Shown here: positions 1-6,909 of the stretch, piece by piece
Position numbering within the stretch: position 1 is the stretch's first letter
Layout of the letters: each line of letters starts with the position of its first letter
DNA from: Bacillota bacterium
Lineage (GTDB): Bacteria; Bacillota; Sulfobacillia; Symbiobacteriales; Symbiobacteriaceae
Direction: 5' to 3'
Assembly (NCBI GenBank): GCA_028287415.1
Contig: JAQBPS010000617.1
Location: 1 to 9,688, forward strand
DNA: 9,688 nucleotides
Translations under genes and position numbers: made by a program
Notes under the pieces: model-generated
Databases searched by the model: none
What the model was told of the DNA's origin: nothing
What the model saw: only the letters and a program-made list of their open reading frames with translations

Positions 1-1203
1 TCCCCGGTCGCCTACATGCTCGGGCCCCTCACCAGCATTGATGTCGTGGACGAATTTACCGTCAGGTTCAACTTCTCCGAGCCCTACGCGCCGCTCTGGG
101 CGCCCCTGACCGGCGCTTACCTGGCCCCGTACGACCCGACGGTCCTCGACAAGGAGGGCCTCAACTTCGGCGAGAAGCCCAGCGCCGCCGGCCCCTACAT
201 GTTCAAGGAGCGCACCCGGGGTTCGTCGCTTACCTACGTGAAGAACCCGAACTACAGCACAATCCTGCCCTATGTGAAGAACCAGGGTCCCCCCAAGTTC
301 GAGTCGATCACCGTCCGGATTATCCCGGATGAGCAGACCCGGGTGCTCGAGCTGGAGAAGGGCAACATCCACATCGTCACCAGCCTGCCCCCGCAGGACG
401 TGAAGCGGCTCGAGAGCAGCAAGGATATCAACGTCATCCGCCAGCCGGAGAACGGCATCTGGTACCTGGGCTTCAACAACCAGAAGGCGCCCTTCACCGA
501 CAAGGCCGTCCGCAGCGCCATCGCCATGGCGATCGACCGCCGCCCGATGGTGGAGGTGGGCATGGAGGGGCTGGCCCAGCCGATTTACGGCCCGCTGCCC
601 CCGACCATTCCCGGCTACAGCGCCGAGATCGACAAGCTGGCCGAGCAGACCTATCCCTACGATGTGAACAAGGCGAAGCAGACTCTGACGGCCGCTGGCT
701 ACACCGCAGGCACCGACGGCATGATGGCCAAGGACGGCAAACCCCTGGCCGCCAAGCTCTGGATCACGAATGAGCCCGTTCAGCAGCGCCTCGCCCAGAT
801 GATCCAGAGCCAGCTGAAGCAAATCGGTTTCGGGGTGACGATCGAGGTGCTCGAGGACGCGGCCATCCGGGCCGGCACGCCTGAGGGCAAGCATGAGATG
901 ATCCTTTGGACCTACGGCTGGACCGACCCGGACATTCTGAACTCCCTGTTCAAGACCGGCAACTCCACCCGGCTGCATTTCTCCACGCCGGCGCTTGACC
1001 AGTTGTTGACGGCTGGCCGGCAAACCGTGGACGAGACCAAGCGGATGGCGATTTACGCGGACGCCCAGAAGTATCTGATCGCGCAGGAGCCCTGGGTGCC
1101 GCTCTTCGTCCGGCAGAACGCGCTTGGCATCCGCAAGGAGATCACGGGCGTTCACGTCCACAAAATCCTCGGCGGGCTGGTTCTGCAGGACCTCGGCTGG
1201 TAA
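1..1203 (+). CDS. ABC transporter solute-binding protein, family 5 (peptide type), 5'-truncated by window edge
   Basis: Extracytoplasmic binding protein that would capture a peptide-like ligand and deliver it to the permeases encoded next. The frame is open from base 1, giving 400 residues to the TAA stop; the visible ATG at 16 is internal. Comparison with the complete paralogue at 6906-8513 places the shared SEPYAP motif at residue 26 here and residue 165 there, so roughly 140 N-terminal residues, including any lipoprotein signal, lie upstream of the window. Family features seen are AAGPYMF (residues 62-68, equivalent to GTGPYKL in the paralogue), NPNY (82-85), and the helix KAVRSAIAMAIDR (168-180), which matches VRQAIAMGIDR in the paralogue. 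The stop is 3 bases before the DppB-type permease start, so the two are co-transcribed. The family is clear; the ligand (di- or oligopeptide, nickel, sugar) cannot be read from the sequence. Peptide is inferred from the peptidase-like neighbours. Confidence 0.93.
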   Translation, partial: SPVAYMLGPLTSIDVVDEFTVRFNFSEPYAPLWAPLTGAYLAPYDPTVLDKEGLNFGEKPSAAGPYMFKERTRGSSLTYVKNPNYSTILPYVKNQGPPKFESITVRIIPDEQTRVLELEKGNIHIVTSLPPQDVKRLESSKDINVIRQPENGIWYLGFNNQKAPFTDKAVRSAIAMAIDRRPMVEVGMEGLAQPIYGPLPPTIPGYSAEIDKLAEQTYPYDVNKAKQTLTAAGYTAGTDGMMAKDGKPLAAKLWITNEPVQQRLAQMIQSQLKQIGFGVTIEVLEDAAIRAGTPEGKHEMILWTYGWTDPDILNSLFKTGNSTRLHFSTPALDQLLTAGRQTVDETKRMAIYADAQKYLIAQEPWVPLFVRQNALGIRKEITGVHVHKILGGLVLQDLGW

Positions 1204-1206
1204 GCC

Positions 1207-2127
1207 ATGCTGAAATACATCCTGCGCCGGCTGGCTGGCGCAATCCCGGTCTTCCTGGGGGTCTCCGTGCTGGTCTTCCTGATGGTGCACATGATCCCCG
1301 GCGATCCGGTGCGCTATCTCCTCGGGGAGTTCGCCACCCCGGAGGCGGAGGCCACCCTCCGGGCGCAGATGGGCCTGAATGACCCCCTGCCGTTGCAGTA
1401 CCTGCACTACCTGAGCCGGGTGATCACCGGCGACCTCGGCACCTCCCTGATCACCCGGGTGAGCGTGTCAGCGGAGCTGACGAACCGGGTGCCGCTCACC
1501 CTCACGCTGGCAGCGCTCAGCATGCTGATCGGCCTGGTCGGCGGCATGCTCGCCGGGGTGATCGCCGCCATCCGCCAGAACACGGTGCTGGATTACGGGG
1601 TCATGTCGCTGGCGCTGATCGGTATCTCCGCCCCGAGCTTCTGGATCGCCCTGGTGCTGATGTATGTGTTCGCGTTTCGCCTCAGCCTCTTCCCGGTCTC
1701 CGGCTACAGCGGCATTCACTCACTGATTCTGCCGGCCTGTACGCTTGGCGCACTTACGGCCGGCTCCATTGCCAGGATGACCCGCTCCAGCCTGCTTGAG
1801 GTGCTCCGGCAGGACTTCGTGCGGACGGCCCGGGCCAAGGGGCTGCCACAGCGGCTGGTGGTTTTCAAGCACGCACTGAAGAATGCGCTGCTGCCGGTGA
1901 CCACGCTTGTCGGCCTGCAATTCGGCGGGCTCCTGGGCGGCTCGGTGATCACGGAGACGGTGTTCGCCCTGCCGGGGGTGGGCAGCTACGCCATCCAGGC
2001 GATCGGGCAGCGGGACTTCCCCGTCATCCAGAGTGTCGTGCTCTTCAGCGCCGTCGTCTTCGTGTGTGCGAACCTCGCCGTGGACCTGCTCTATGGCTAC
2101 CTCGACCCGAAGATCCGGTACCAGTAG
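1207..2127 (+). CDS. DppB-type ABC transporter permease (system 1)
   Basis: Inner-membrane permease subunit of a dipeptide/oligopeptide/nickel-type importer, 306 residues, a normal length for the family. The N-terminus shows the family pattern of a short basic stretch (YILRRL), a hydrophobic segment (about residues 11-30) and PGDP (31-34). Further hydrophobic segments lie near 99-121, 131-157, 172-190, 227-250 and 273-296. The cytoplasmic EAA-type loop that contacts the ATPase is at about 206-230 (RTARAKGL, then HALKNALLP). The C-terminus ends YLDPKIRYQ, typical of DppB proteins. ATG 1207 follows the upstream TAA by three bases. No good Shine-Dalgarno lies at normal spacing (the nearest purine run, GCAGGA, is about 16 bases away), so translation is probably coupled to the binding protein. 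Substrate is inferred only from context. Confidence 0.95.
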   Translation: MLKYILRRLAGAIPVFLGVSVLVFLMVHMIPGDPVRYLLGEFATPEAEATLRAQMGLNDPLPLQYLHYLSRVITGDLGTSLITRVSVSAELTNRVPLTLTLAALSMLIGLVGGMLAGVIAAIRQNTVLDYGVMSLALIGISAPSFWIALVLMYVFAFRLSLFPVSGYSGIHSLILPACTLGALTAGSIARMTRSSLLEVLRQDFVRTARAKGLPQRLVVFKHALKNALLPVTTLVGLQFGGLLGGSVITETVFALPGVGSYAIQAIGQRDFPVIQSVVLFSAVVFVCANLAVDLLYGYLDPKIRYQ

Positions 2128-2137
2128 GCGGGGGGAG

Positions 2138-2977
2138 ATGACGGAGACCATGCTGTGGACCAGCCTGCGCCGCATGCGGCGCAACCGGGGTGCGATGGCG
2201 GGGCTTGTGCTGCTGGCGCTCTTCAGTCTGGGGGCGATCCTGGCGCCGTACATTGCCCCCTATGACCCGCAGGCGATGCACTACGATGTGCGCCTGTTGG
2301 CGCCCGGACTCCGCTTTCTCATGGGCACCGACGAGTTCGGGCGGGACCTCTTCCGGGCCATGCTCCACGGGGGGCGTGTCTCGCTCCTGGTGGGCTTCAT
2401 TTCGGTCTCGATCTCGGGGGTGCTTGGGACGAGCCTGGGCCTGGCTGCCGGCTACTTTCCCAAGCTTGACGGCATCGTTTCACGGATTGTCGACATCTGG
2501 CTGGCATTCCCGACGCTCCTCCTGGCGATCGCCATCGTGGCGGTGCTGGGCCCCGGCCTGCGCAACGCCATGATCGCCGTGGGCATCTCCGCGACGCCCT
2601 CCTATATCCGGCTGGTGCGGGGCGTGGTGCTGGGCGCCCGCGAGCGGGAGTACGTGGAGGCGGCCCAGGCCGTCGGCGCCCGTGACGCCCTGATCCTCAG
2701 GCGCCACATCCTGCCCAACGTGGCGGCGCCCATTATCGTGCTGTCAACGCTCCAGTTCGGCGGTGCGATTCTCTCGGCGGCATCGCTCAGCTTTCTGGGG
2801 CTGGGCGCCCAGCCGCCCACGCCGGAGTGGGGGGCGCTGGTCTCCGCAGGCCGCGGCTTCATCCGCCAGGCCTGGTGGCTGTCGCTCTTTCCCGGCGGTG
2901 CGATCATGCTCGTGGTCCTGGCCCTCAACCTGCTGGGCGACGGCCTGCGGGATGCGCTCGACCCCCGACTCAAATAG
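2138..2977 (+). CDS. DppC-type ABC transporter permease (system 1)
   Basis: Second permease subunit, pairing with the DppB-type protein just upstream; 279 residues, normal for DppC/OppC. It has a basic N-terminus (RRMRRNRG, 11-18), a first membrane segment at about 20-40 ending in APYDP, the family motif GTDEFGRDLF (63-72), and several further hydrophobic segments. The EAA loop is at 171-194 (EYVEAAQAVGA, then HILPN), followed by LSFLGLGAQPP (217-227) and a DPRLK end. The start is uncertain. ATG 2138 abuts the purine run GGGGGGAG (2130-2137). ATG 2150 has GGAG three bases upstream and would give 275 residues. Both fit the family; an ATG at 2033 inside the previous gene does not. The gap from the upstream stop is 10 bases. 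Confidence 0.94.
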   Translation: MTETMLWTSLRRMRRNRGAMAGLVLLALFSLGAILAPYIAPYDPQAMHYDVRLLAPGLRFLMGTDEFGRDLFRAMLHGGRVSLLVGFISVSISGVLGTSLGLAAGYFPKLDGIVSRIVDIWLAFPTLLLAIAIVAVLGPGLRNAMIAVGISATPSYIRLVRGVVLGAREREYVEAAQAVGARDALILRRHILPNVAAPIIVLSTLQFGGAILSAASLSFLGLGAQPPTPEWGALVSAGRGFIRQAWWLSLFPGGAIMLVVLALNLLGDGLRDALDPRLK

Positions 2978-2981
2978 GAGG
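2976..2981 (+). promoter_or_regulatory. Ribosome binding site of the serine hydrolase gene
   Basis: AGGAGG, a full Shine-Dalgarno match, lies 7 bases before ATG 2989 and shares two bases with the TAG stop (2975-2977) of the DppC-type permease. This fixes ATG 2989 as the start of the hydrolase and indicates coupled translation in one transcript. Confidence 0.85.
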
Positions 2982-2988
2982 GAACAGA

Positions 2989-3879
2989 ATGGCTCTGCGT
3001 GAGAAGCTCGAAGCGATCGCTGCGAACCTCGACGGGACCCTGGGCCTGGCGGTGCGGGTGCTCAAGACCGGTGAGGAGTTCCGTATCAACGATCAGCAGC
3101 GCTTCCCCCTGGCCTCGGTTTTCAAAGTGCCGCTGCTGGTAGAACTCTTCCGCCAGATCGAGCAGGGCAAGTTCAGCCTGGAGACCCGGCTGATCCTGAC
3201 CCCTGCGGATGAGTCCCCGGGCTCCGGCGTGCTCAAGGAGTTCCGGCCTGGCGCTGAGCTGACCATCTGGGACCTGGCCGTGCTGATGATCATCGTGAGC
3301 GATAACACCGCCACGGACAAGCTCTACGCGCAAATTGACGGCAAGCAGACGATCACCAGGGGCATGGCGGCGCTGGGGCTCATGAGCACCACCACACCGT
3401 TCGACTGCAAGGCGCTCCTGAACGTGTCGGTCGGACTGGACGCCGACGACCGCAGCCCTGCAACCATGGCAGAGGCCCGCCGCAGGCTGAAGGAGGGGGC
3501 TTTCGACTACAGCACCGCCGCCTTCCAGGCCACGGCAGACAACAACTGCACCACCCCCGCTGACATGCTGGAGCTTTTTACCAGGATTGAGCAGCGCACG
3601 GTGATCAGCCCCGCCGCATGCGATCAGATGATTGACATTCTCCTGCGGCAGCAGCTGAACCAGCGGATTCCGTTCCTGCTGCCCCAGCCGTTCAAGGTCG
3701 CGCACAAGACCGGCACGGTGGGCACGAGCCGCAACGATGCCGGCATCATCTACCTGCCCAATGGCGATCCGATCATCATGTGCGCCTTCACAAAGGATGT
3801 GGCCACGGAGAACGGGCGCGCCGGCGACATGGCGATCGCCGAGGCGGCGCTGGCGGTCTACGAAGCATACACACGATAG
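2989..3879 (+). CDS. Class A beta-lactamase-fold serine hydrolase, apparently cytoplasmic
   Basis: A 296-residue penicillin-recognising serine hydrolase of the Beta-lactamase2 type. The three active-site motifs are in order with class A spacing: SVFK (43-46, nucleophile Ser43 and Lys46), SDN (104-106) and KTG (240-242). Ser43 to Ser104 is 61 residues, against 60 in class A enzymes. The catalytic omega-loop motif ExxLN is missing: at the expected distance (residues 141-145) the sequence reads KALLN, so Lys replaces the Glu that deacylates beta-lactams. About 30 extra residues then precede the TTP at 188-190. The N-terminus (MALREKLEAIAA) is an amphipathic helix, not a signal peptide, so the protein probably stays in the cytoplasm. 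That argues against an antibiotic-resistance role and for an amidase, esterase or D-peptidase acting on imported compounds; this is inference. It lies 11 bases after the permease, and its stop overlaps the next gene's ribosome binding site. Confidence 0.88.
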   Translation: MALREKLEAIAANLDGTLGLAVRVLKTGEEFRINDQQRFPLASVFKVPLLVELFRQIEQGKFSLETRLILTPADESPGSGVLKEFRPGAELTIWDLAVLMIIVSDNTATDKLYAQIDGKQTITRGMAALGLMSTTTPFDCKALLNVSVGLDADDRSPATMAEARRRLKEGAFDYSTAAFQATADNNCTTPADMLELFTRIEQRTVISPAACDQMIDILLRQQLNQRIPFLLPQPFKVAHKTGTVGTSRNDAGIIYLPNGDPIIMCAFTKDVATENGRAGDMAIAEAALAVYEAYTR

Positions 3880-3882
3880 AGG
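3879..3882 (+). promoter_or_regulatory. Ribosome binding site deciding the GTG start of the GNAT gene
   Basis: GAGG within AGAGGTG lies 8 bases before GTG 3891 and touches the TAG stop (3877-3879) of the serine hydrolase. The alternative in-frame GTG at 3882 is part of this site, which favours GTG 3891. Confidence 0.65.
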
Positions 3883-3890
3883 TGAACCCC

Positions 3891-4625
3891 GTGAGTGTCC
3901 AGATTCGCCCCGCCCAGAGCCGCGAGGAACTGCACGCCTGCGTCGACCTGCAAATGGCGGTGTGGGGCTTTGAGCCAAGGGACGCCGTCCCCTTCAACCA
4001 GCTGTTTGCCGCCCACGACTGGGGTGGGCAGGTGCTGGTGGCCGATGACGGGGGCCGGATTGTCGGCTTCTGTTACGCCTTTGGCGGTCGCCAGTACGGT
4101 GAGCCGGCGCTGCTGTCGCACATGCTGGCGGTGCTGCCCGAGTACCGGGGCCAGGACCTGGGCGCCCAGCTCAAGCTCACCCAGGCCCGCTGGGCCCGGC
4201 GGACCGGCTACCGCCTGATCACCTGGACCTATGACCCGCTGGAGGCGGTCAACGCCAGGCTCAACATTGCCCGCCTGGGCGGCATTGTGCGGCAGTACCT
4301 GGTCAATCACTATGGCGAGATGACCGACGGGCTGAACCGTGGGCTCCCCACCGACCGGCTGCTCGTGGAGTGGCACCTGGAGCGGCCCCGGGTGGCGGCG
4401 ATCCTGGATGGGCAGCCCCTGCCCCCGGCGCCGGAGCCGGTCCGCACGGTGGACATCCCCCGGACCATCCAGGCGATCAAGAGCAGCGACCCCGCCGGTG
4501 CGCTCCGGTGGCGGCTGCAGGTGCGGGAGCAGCTCCAGGCGGGGCTGGCCGCCGGTATGGCGATCACCGGCTTCGAGCTGGGCTCTGAGACCGGCGCCTA
4601 TGTCCTGACACAGGAAAGGGAGTAA
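3891..4625 (+). CDS. GNAT-family acyltransferase, COG3375 type (candidate amino acid N-succinyltransferase)
   Basis: A 244-residue acyl-CoA transferase. It matches the remembered pattern of COG3375 along most of its length: LHACVDLQMAVWG (14-26), the GG at 45-46, SHMLAVLPEYRG (76-87), the CoA-binding region RGQDLGAQLK (86-95), LITWTYDPLEAVNARLNIARLG (109-130; WTYDPLE and N..LN are hallmarks), YGEM (141-144), and GLNRGLPTDRLLVEWHL (147-163). The CoA loop consensus RGxGxG reads RGQDLG here, with Asp89 in place of a Gly. In Geobacillus kaustophilus a GNAT protein encoded beside N-succinylamino acid racemase succinylates D-amino acids; the same adjacency here, with only 7 bases between the genes, makes that role likely but unproven. 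The C-terminal 80 residues are less conserved. GTG 3891 is chosen from the ribosome binding site and from alignment of IRPAQSREEL with the family start. Simple acetyltransferase activity is the main alternative. Confidence 0.9.
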   Translation: MSVQIRPAQSREELHACVDLQMAVWGFEPRDAVPFNQLFAAHDWGGQVLVADDGGRIVGFCYAFGGRQYGEPALLSHMLAVLPEYRGQDLGAQLKLTQARWARRTGYRLITWTYDPLEAVNARLNIARLGGIVRQYLVNHYGEMTDGLNRGLPTDRLLVEWHLERPRVAAILDGQPLPPAPEPVRTVDIPRTIQAIKSSDPAGALRWRLQVREQLQAGLAAGMAITGFELGSETGAYVLTQERE

Positions 4626-4632
4626 CAACCAC

Positions 4633-5742
4633 GTGCGTATTGAGGCCGTTGAACTTCACCAGATCGAACTCCCACTCAAGGCGCCCTTTGCCACCAGTTT
4701 CGGTGTCATGCACAAACGGCAGCTGGTCCTGGTCAAGGTGCTGGCCGAGGGCGTTTACGGCTGGGGCGAGGTCTCGCCGCTCAATGATCCGCTCTACAAC
4801 TACGAGACGCCCGAGACCGCCTGGCACATTCTGAAGGACTATGCGATCCCGCAGGTGCTCGGCAAGCAGATTGGCGAGCCGACGGCAGTGCCTGCTCTTT
4901 ACCGGGAGATTCGCGGCCATAACTTCGCCAAGGCAGGGCTCGAGAACGCAGTCTGGGACGCGTTTGGCCGGGCGCAGGGCGTGCCGCTGGCGAAGCTGCT
5001 GGGCGGCGTTCGTGACCGGATCGACGTGGGCGTCAGCATCGGCATTCAGCAAAGTAGCGATGCGCTGGTGCGGGTGGTGGACGGCTTCATGAGCCAGGGC
5101 TACAAGCGGATGAAGATCAAGATCAAGCCCGGCCGGGAGCTCCCGGACCTGACCGCCGTGCGCAGGGCTTTTCCCGCCGTCGCGATGATGGCGGATGCCA
5201 ACAGTGCCTACAGCCTCGCAGACATTCCGGTCTTCCAGGCGCTGGATGAACTCAAGCTGACCATGTACGAGCAGCCCCTGGCCTGGGACGATATCGTCGA
5301 CCATGCAAAGCTGCAGGCGGCCGTGAAAACGCCGGTCTGCCTCGACGAGTCGGTCCACACTGCCGATGACGCCCGCAAGGCGCTGGAGCTCGGCTCCTGC
5401 CGCATCATCAACATCAAGGTGGGCCGGGTCGGGGGCCTGACCTCCGCCCGGGAGATCCATGACCTCATGCGGGCGCGGGGGCTGGACGTCTGGTGTGGCG
5501 GCATGTTCGAGTCCGGCATCGGGCGGGCCATCAACGTGCATATGACCACGCTGCCCGGCTTCACACTGCCTGGCGACACCTCCGCCTCCGACCGGTATTA
5601 CCATGAGGATATTGTCGATGAGCCCGCCGTCCTGAACCCGGACGGCACCCTCTCGGTGCCCACACGGCCGGGTATCGGCGTTGACGTCGTGCCCGCCATG
5701 CTCAAGAAGTACACCACCCGGAGCCTGACCATGCGTGCATGA
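4633..5742 (+). CDS. menC: N-succinylamino acid racemase / o-succinylbenzoate synthase (enolase superfamily, MenC-like)
   Basis: A 369-residue metal-dependent TIM-barrel enzyme of the NSAR/OSBS subfamily. The N-terminal capping domain (about 1-125) holds the specificity loop PFATSFGVMHKR (18-29). The barrel shows the catalytic Lys163 in KIK (161-163), Mg ligands Asp188 (ADAN), Glu213 (EQPL) and Asp238 (LDES), and catalytic Lys262 in NIKVGRVGG. These sit where Lys163, Asp189, Glu214, Asp239 and Lys263 lie in the Amycolatopsis enzyme as recalled. WCGGMFESGIGR (287-298) and TLPGDTSASDRYY (311-323) are also subfamily signatures. Arg265 matches the second-shell Arg266 reported to promote racemase activity in this subfamily. 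No menaquinone genes are nearby, and a GNAT acyltransferase lies directly upstream, so racemisation of N-succinylamino acids is the more likely role. menC is given only as the family name. The start is GTG 4633, with GGGAG (4618-4622) 10 bases upstream. Confidence 0.93.
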   Translation: MRIEAVELHQIELPLKAPFATSFGVMHKRQLVLVKVLAEGVYGWGEVSPLNDPLYNYETPETAWHILKDYAIPQVLGKQIGEPTAVPALYREIRGHNFAKAGLENAVWDAFGRAQGVPLAKLLGGVRDRIDVGVSIGIQQSSDALVRVVDGFMSQGYKRMKIKIKPGRELPDLTAVRRAFPAVAMMADANSAYSLADIPVFQALDELKLTMYEQPLAWDDIVDHAKLQAAVKTPVCLDESVHTADDARKALELGSCRIINIKVGRVGGLTSAREIHDLMRARGLDVWCGGMFESGIGRAINVHMTTLPGFTLPGDTSASDRYYHEDIVDEPAVLNPDGTLSVPTRPGIGVDVVPAMLKKYTTRSLTMRA

Positions 5743-5754
5743 GAAAGGGGTAGG

Positions 5755-6909
5755 ATGATGAGCATCGTACTGAGCCAGGAGCAGGAGGAGCGGGCCCGCC
5801 GACTTCACGGAGACTGCCTCGTGTTTGACTACATCCCGCCGGGCGAGCCGATCATGCTGACGCCGACGGCCACCAGGGTGATGGAGGAGGGGCTGGCTGC
5901 GGGCCAGCACGCCGGGGTGATCATGGGGCGCATGGTGCAGGCCGGCATCGACGACCTGCATGACCCGCGCGTGCGTGAACGGCTGGCGGCCTATTGGCGG
6001 GGGGCAGGCGTCAATCTGGTCACGAGCACACTCGGCGGCGTGAAAGGGGAGACCTGGGACTCCCTGGTGGCGGACATCGCCCGCTGGCATCGGCGGTTCC
6101 GTGAGAGCGGCTACTTCCGGCAGGTGACAAGCGTGGCCGCGGCCGAGGCGGCCAAACAGGACGGTCAGGTCGGCGTGATTCTCAACATCCAGAATACGGC
6201 CCCCATCGGCAAGGACCTGGAGAAGGTCGAGACGCTGTACAACTTTGGTGTGCGCATTATCCAGTTGACGTACAACCTCCGGAACCTGGTGGGCGACGGC
6301 TGCACCGAGCGCACGCAGGCGGGGCTGAGCAGCTTCGGGCTGGAGCTGGTGCGCACGCTGAACCGGCTTGGGATCGTCGTCGACCTGTCGCACTGTGGCG
6401 CAGGCACGGTGGCGGACGCCATCGAGCACTCAGAGGCGCCGCCCGCCTTTACCCACGCATTCTGCAAGGCACTGGTGGATCACGACCGGGCCAAGACGGA
6501 CAGCCAGCTCACGGCGATGGCCGAGCGGGGCGGCTACCTCGGGATTCTGGCGGTGCCGTTCTTCCTCAGCCGCGACCCGAACGCCGGCCTGGAGGTCATG
6601 TTAGATCACATCGACCACGCGGTCGGGATCATGGGGGTCGACAAGGTGGGCATCGGCACGGACTGGGGCGGCTGGACCAGCGACGTGCCAGCGCCGCTCC
6701 GCCCCGCCGTCAAGGCGGCCTTCATGGCGATGGGCTTCCGGGAGGAGCACGGCATTGTCATCGGCGGCGGCATCGGCGACTTCAAGCGGTACGAGGACTG
6801 GATCCAGATCACCCGCGGCCTGGTCTCACGGGGGTACAGCGACCCGGAGATCCGCGGCATTCTGGGCGGCAACTTCCTGAACTACTTCAAGAAGGTGGTG
6901 GGGAGTTGA
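5755..6909 (+). CDS. M19 (membrane/renal dipeptidase-like) amidohydrolase homologue with incomplete metal site
   Basis: A 384-residue TIM-barrel protein of the M19 dipeptidase family. The second half aligns without gaps to human renal dipeptidase as recalled: His213 (DLSH), His234 (FTHA), Arg245 and Asp303 (GIGTD) have the same spacing (21, 11 and 58 residues) as His198, His219, Arg230 and Asp288. The other metal ligands are absent. The N-terminal HxD of the usual DGHND motif is replaced by FDYIPPG (24-30), and the bridging Glu of the EGG motif is Gln146 (NIQN, 144-147). The protein resembles a group of bacterial M19 homologues with FQN and NLVGxGC signatures (here NLVGDGC, 177-183). No signal peptide is visible, so it is probably cytoplasmic. 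L,D-dipeptide hydrolysis would suit the neighbours, but with these losses the activity is uncertain. ATG 5755 or 5758 could be the start; AGGGG (5746-5750) favours either. It overlaps the next gene by four bases. Confidence 0.9.
   Translation: MMSIVLSQEQEERARRLHGDCLVFDYIPPGEPIMLTPTATRVMEEGLAAGQHAGVIMGRMVQAGIDDLHDPRVRERLAAYWRGAGVNLVTSTLGGVKGETWDSLVADIARWHRRFRESGYFRQVTSVAAAEAAKQDGQVGVILNIQNTAPIGKDLEKVETLYNFGVRIIQLTYNLRNLVGDGCTERTQAGLSSFGLELVRTLNRLGIVVDLSHCGAGTVADAIEHSEAPPAFTHAFCKALVDHDRAKTDSQLTAMAERGGYLGILAVPFFLSRDPNAGLEVMLDHIDHAVGIMGVDKVGIGTDWGGWTSDVPAPLRPAVKAAFMAMGFREEHGIVIGGGIGDFKRYEDWIQITRGLVSRGYSDPEIRGILGGNFLNYFKKVVGS
6893..6898 (+). promoter_or_regulatory. Ribosome binding site for the TTG start of the second binding protein
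   Basis: AGGTGG lies 7 bases before TTG 6906, inside the end of the M19 gene. The following GGGAG (6901-6905) is too close to serve. The site supports the unusual TTG start, which overlaps the M19 stop as TTGA. Confidence 0.5.

Noticed and set aside
2033..2137. N-terminal extension of the first DppC-type permease to ATG 2033
   Set aside because: It lies inside the DppB-type gene, reads as a Ser/Arg-rich shadow sequence, and ATG 2138 or 2150 gives the normal family N-terminus.
2989..3879. Beta-lactam resistance gene
   Set aside because: No signal peptide and no omega-loop Glu, and the gene is embedded in a peptide-uptake operon; resistance is not supported.
2602..3978. 458-codon open frame on the minus strand opposite the permease and serine hydrolase
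   Set aside because: Composition is that of an antisense shadow, with no domain, and it crosses the ends of several real + strand genes.
5110..5128. Short AAGATC direct repeat
   Set aside because: It encodes the KIKIK catalytic strand of the racemase and is explained by coding.
4633..5742. Menaquinone biosynthesis gene as the primary role
   Set aside because: No other men genes in the window, a GNAT acyltransferase adjacent, and the NSAR-type Arg265 present. OSBS side activity cannot be excluded.
6263..6300. TTGACG as a -35 promoter element inside the M19 gene
   Set aside because: No matching -10 box at 16-18 bases, and it is within coding sequence; chance match.
4564..6429. 621-codon open frame on the minus strand opposite the racemase and M19 genes
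   Set aside because: Long antisense frames are expected opposite GC-rich genes. The translation is rich in His, Arg, Gln and Pro with no recognisable domain, and the + strand genes here have intact catalytic motifs.
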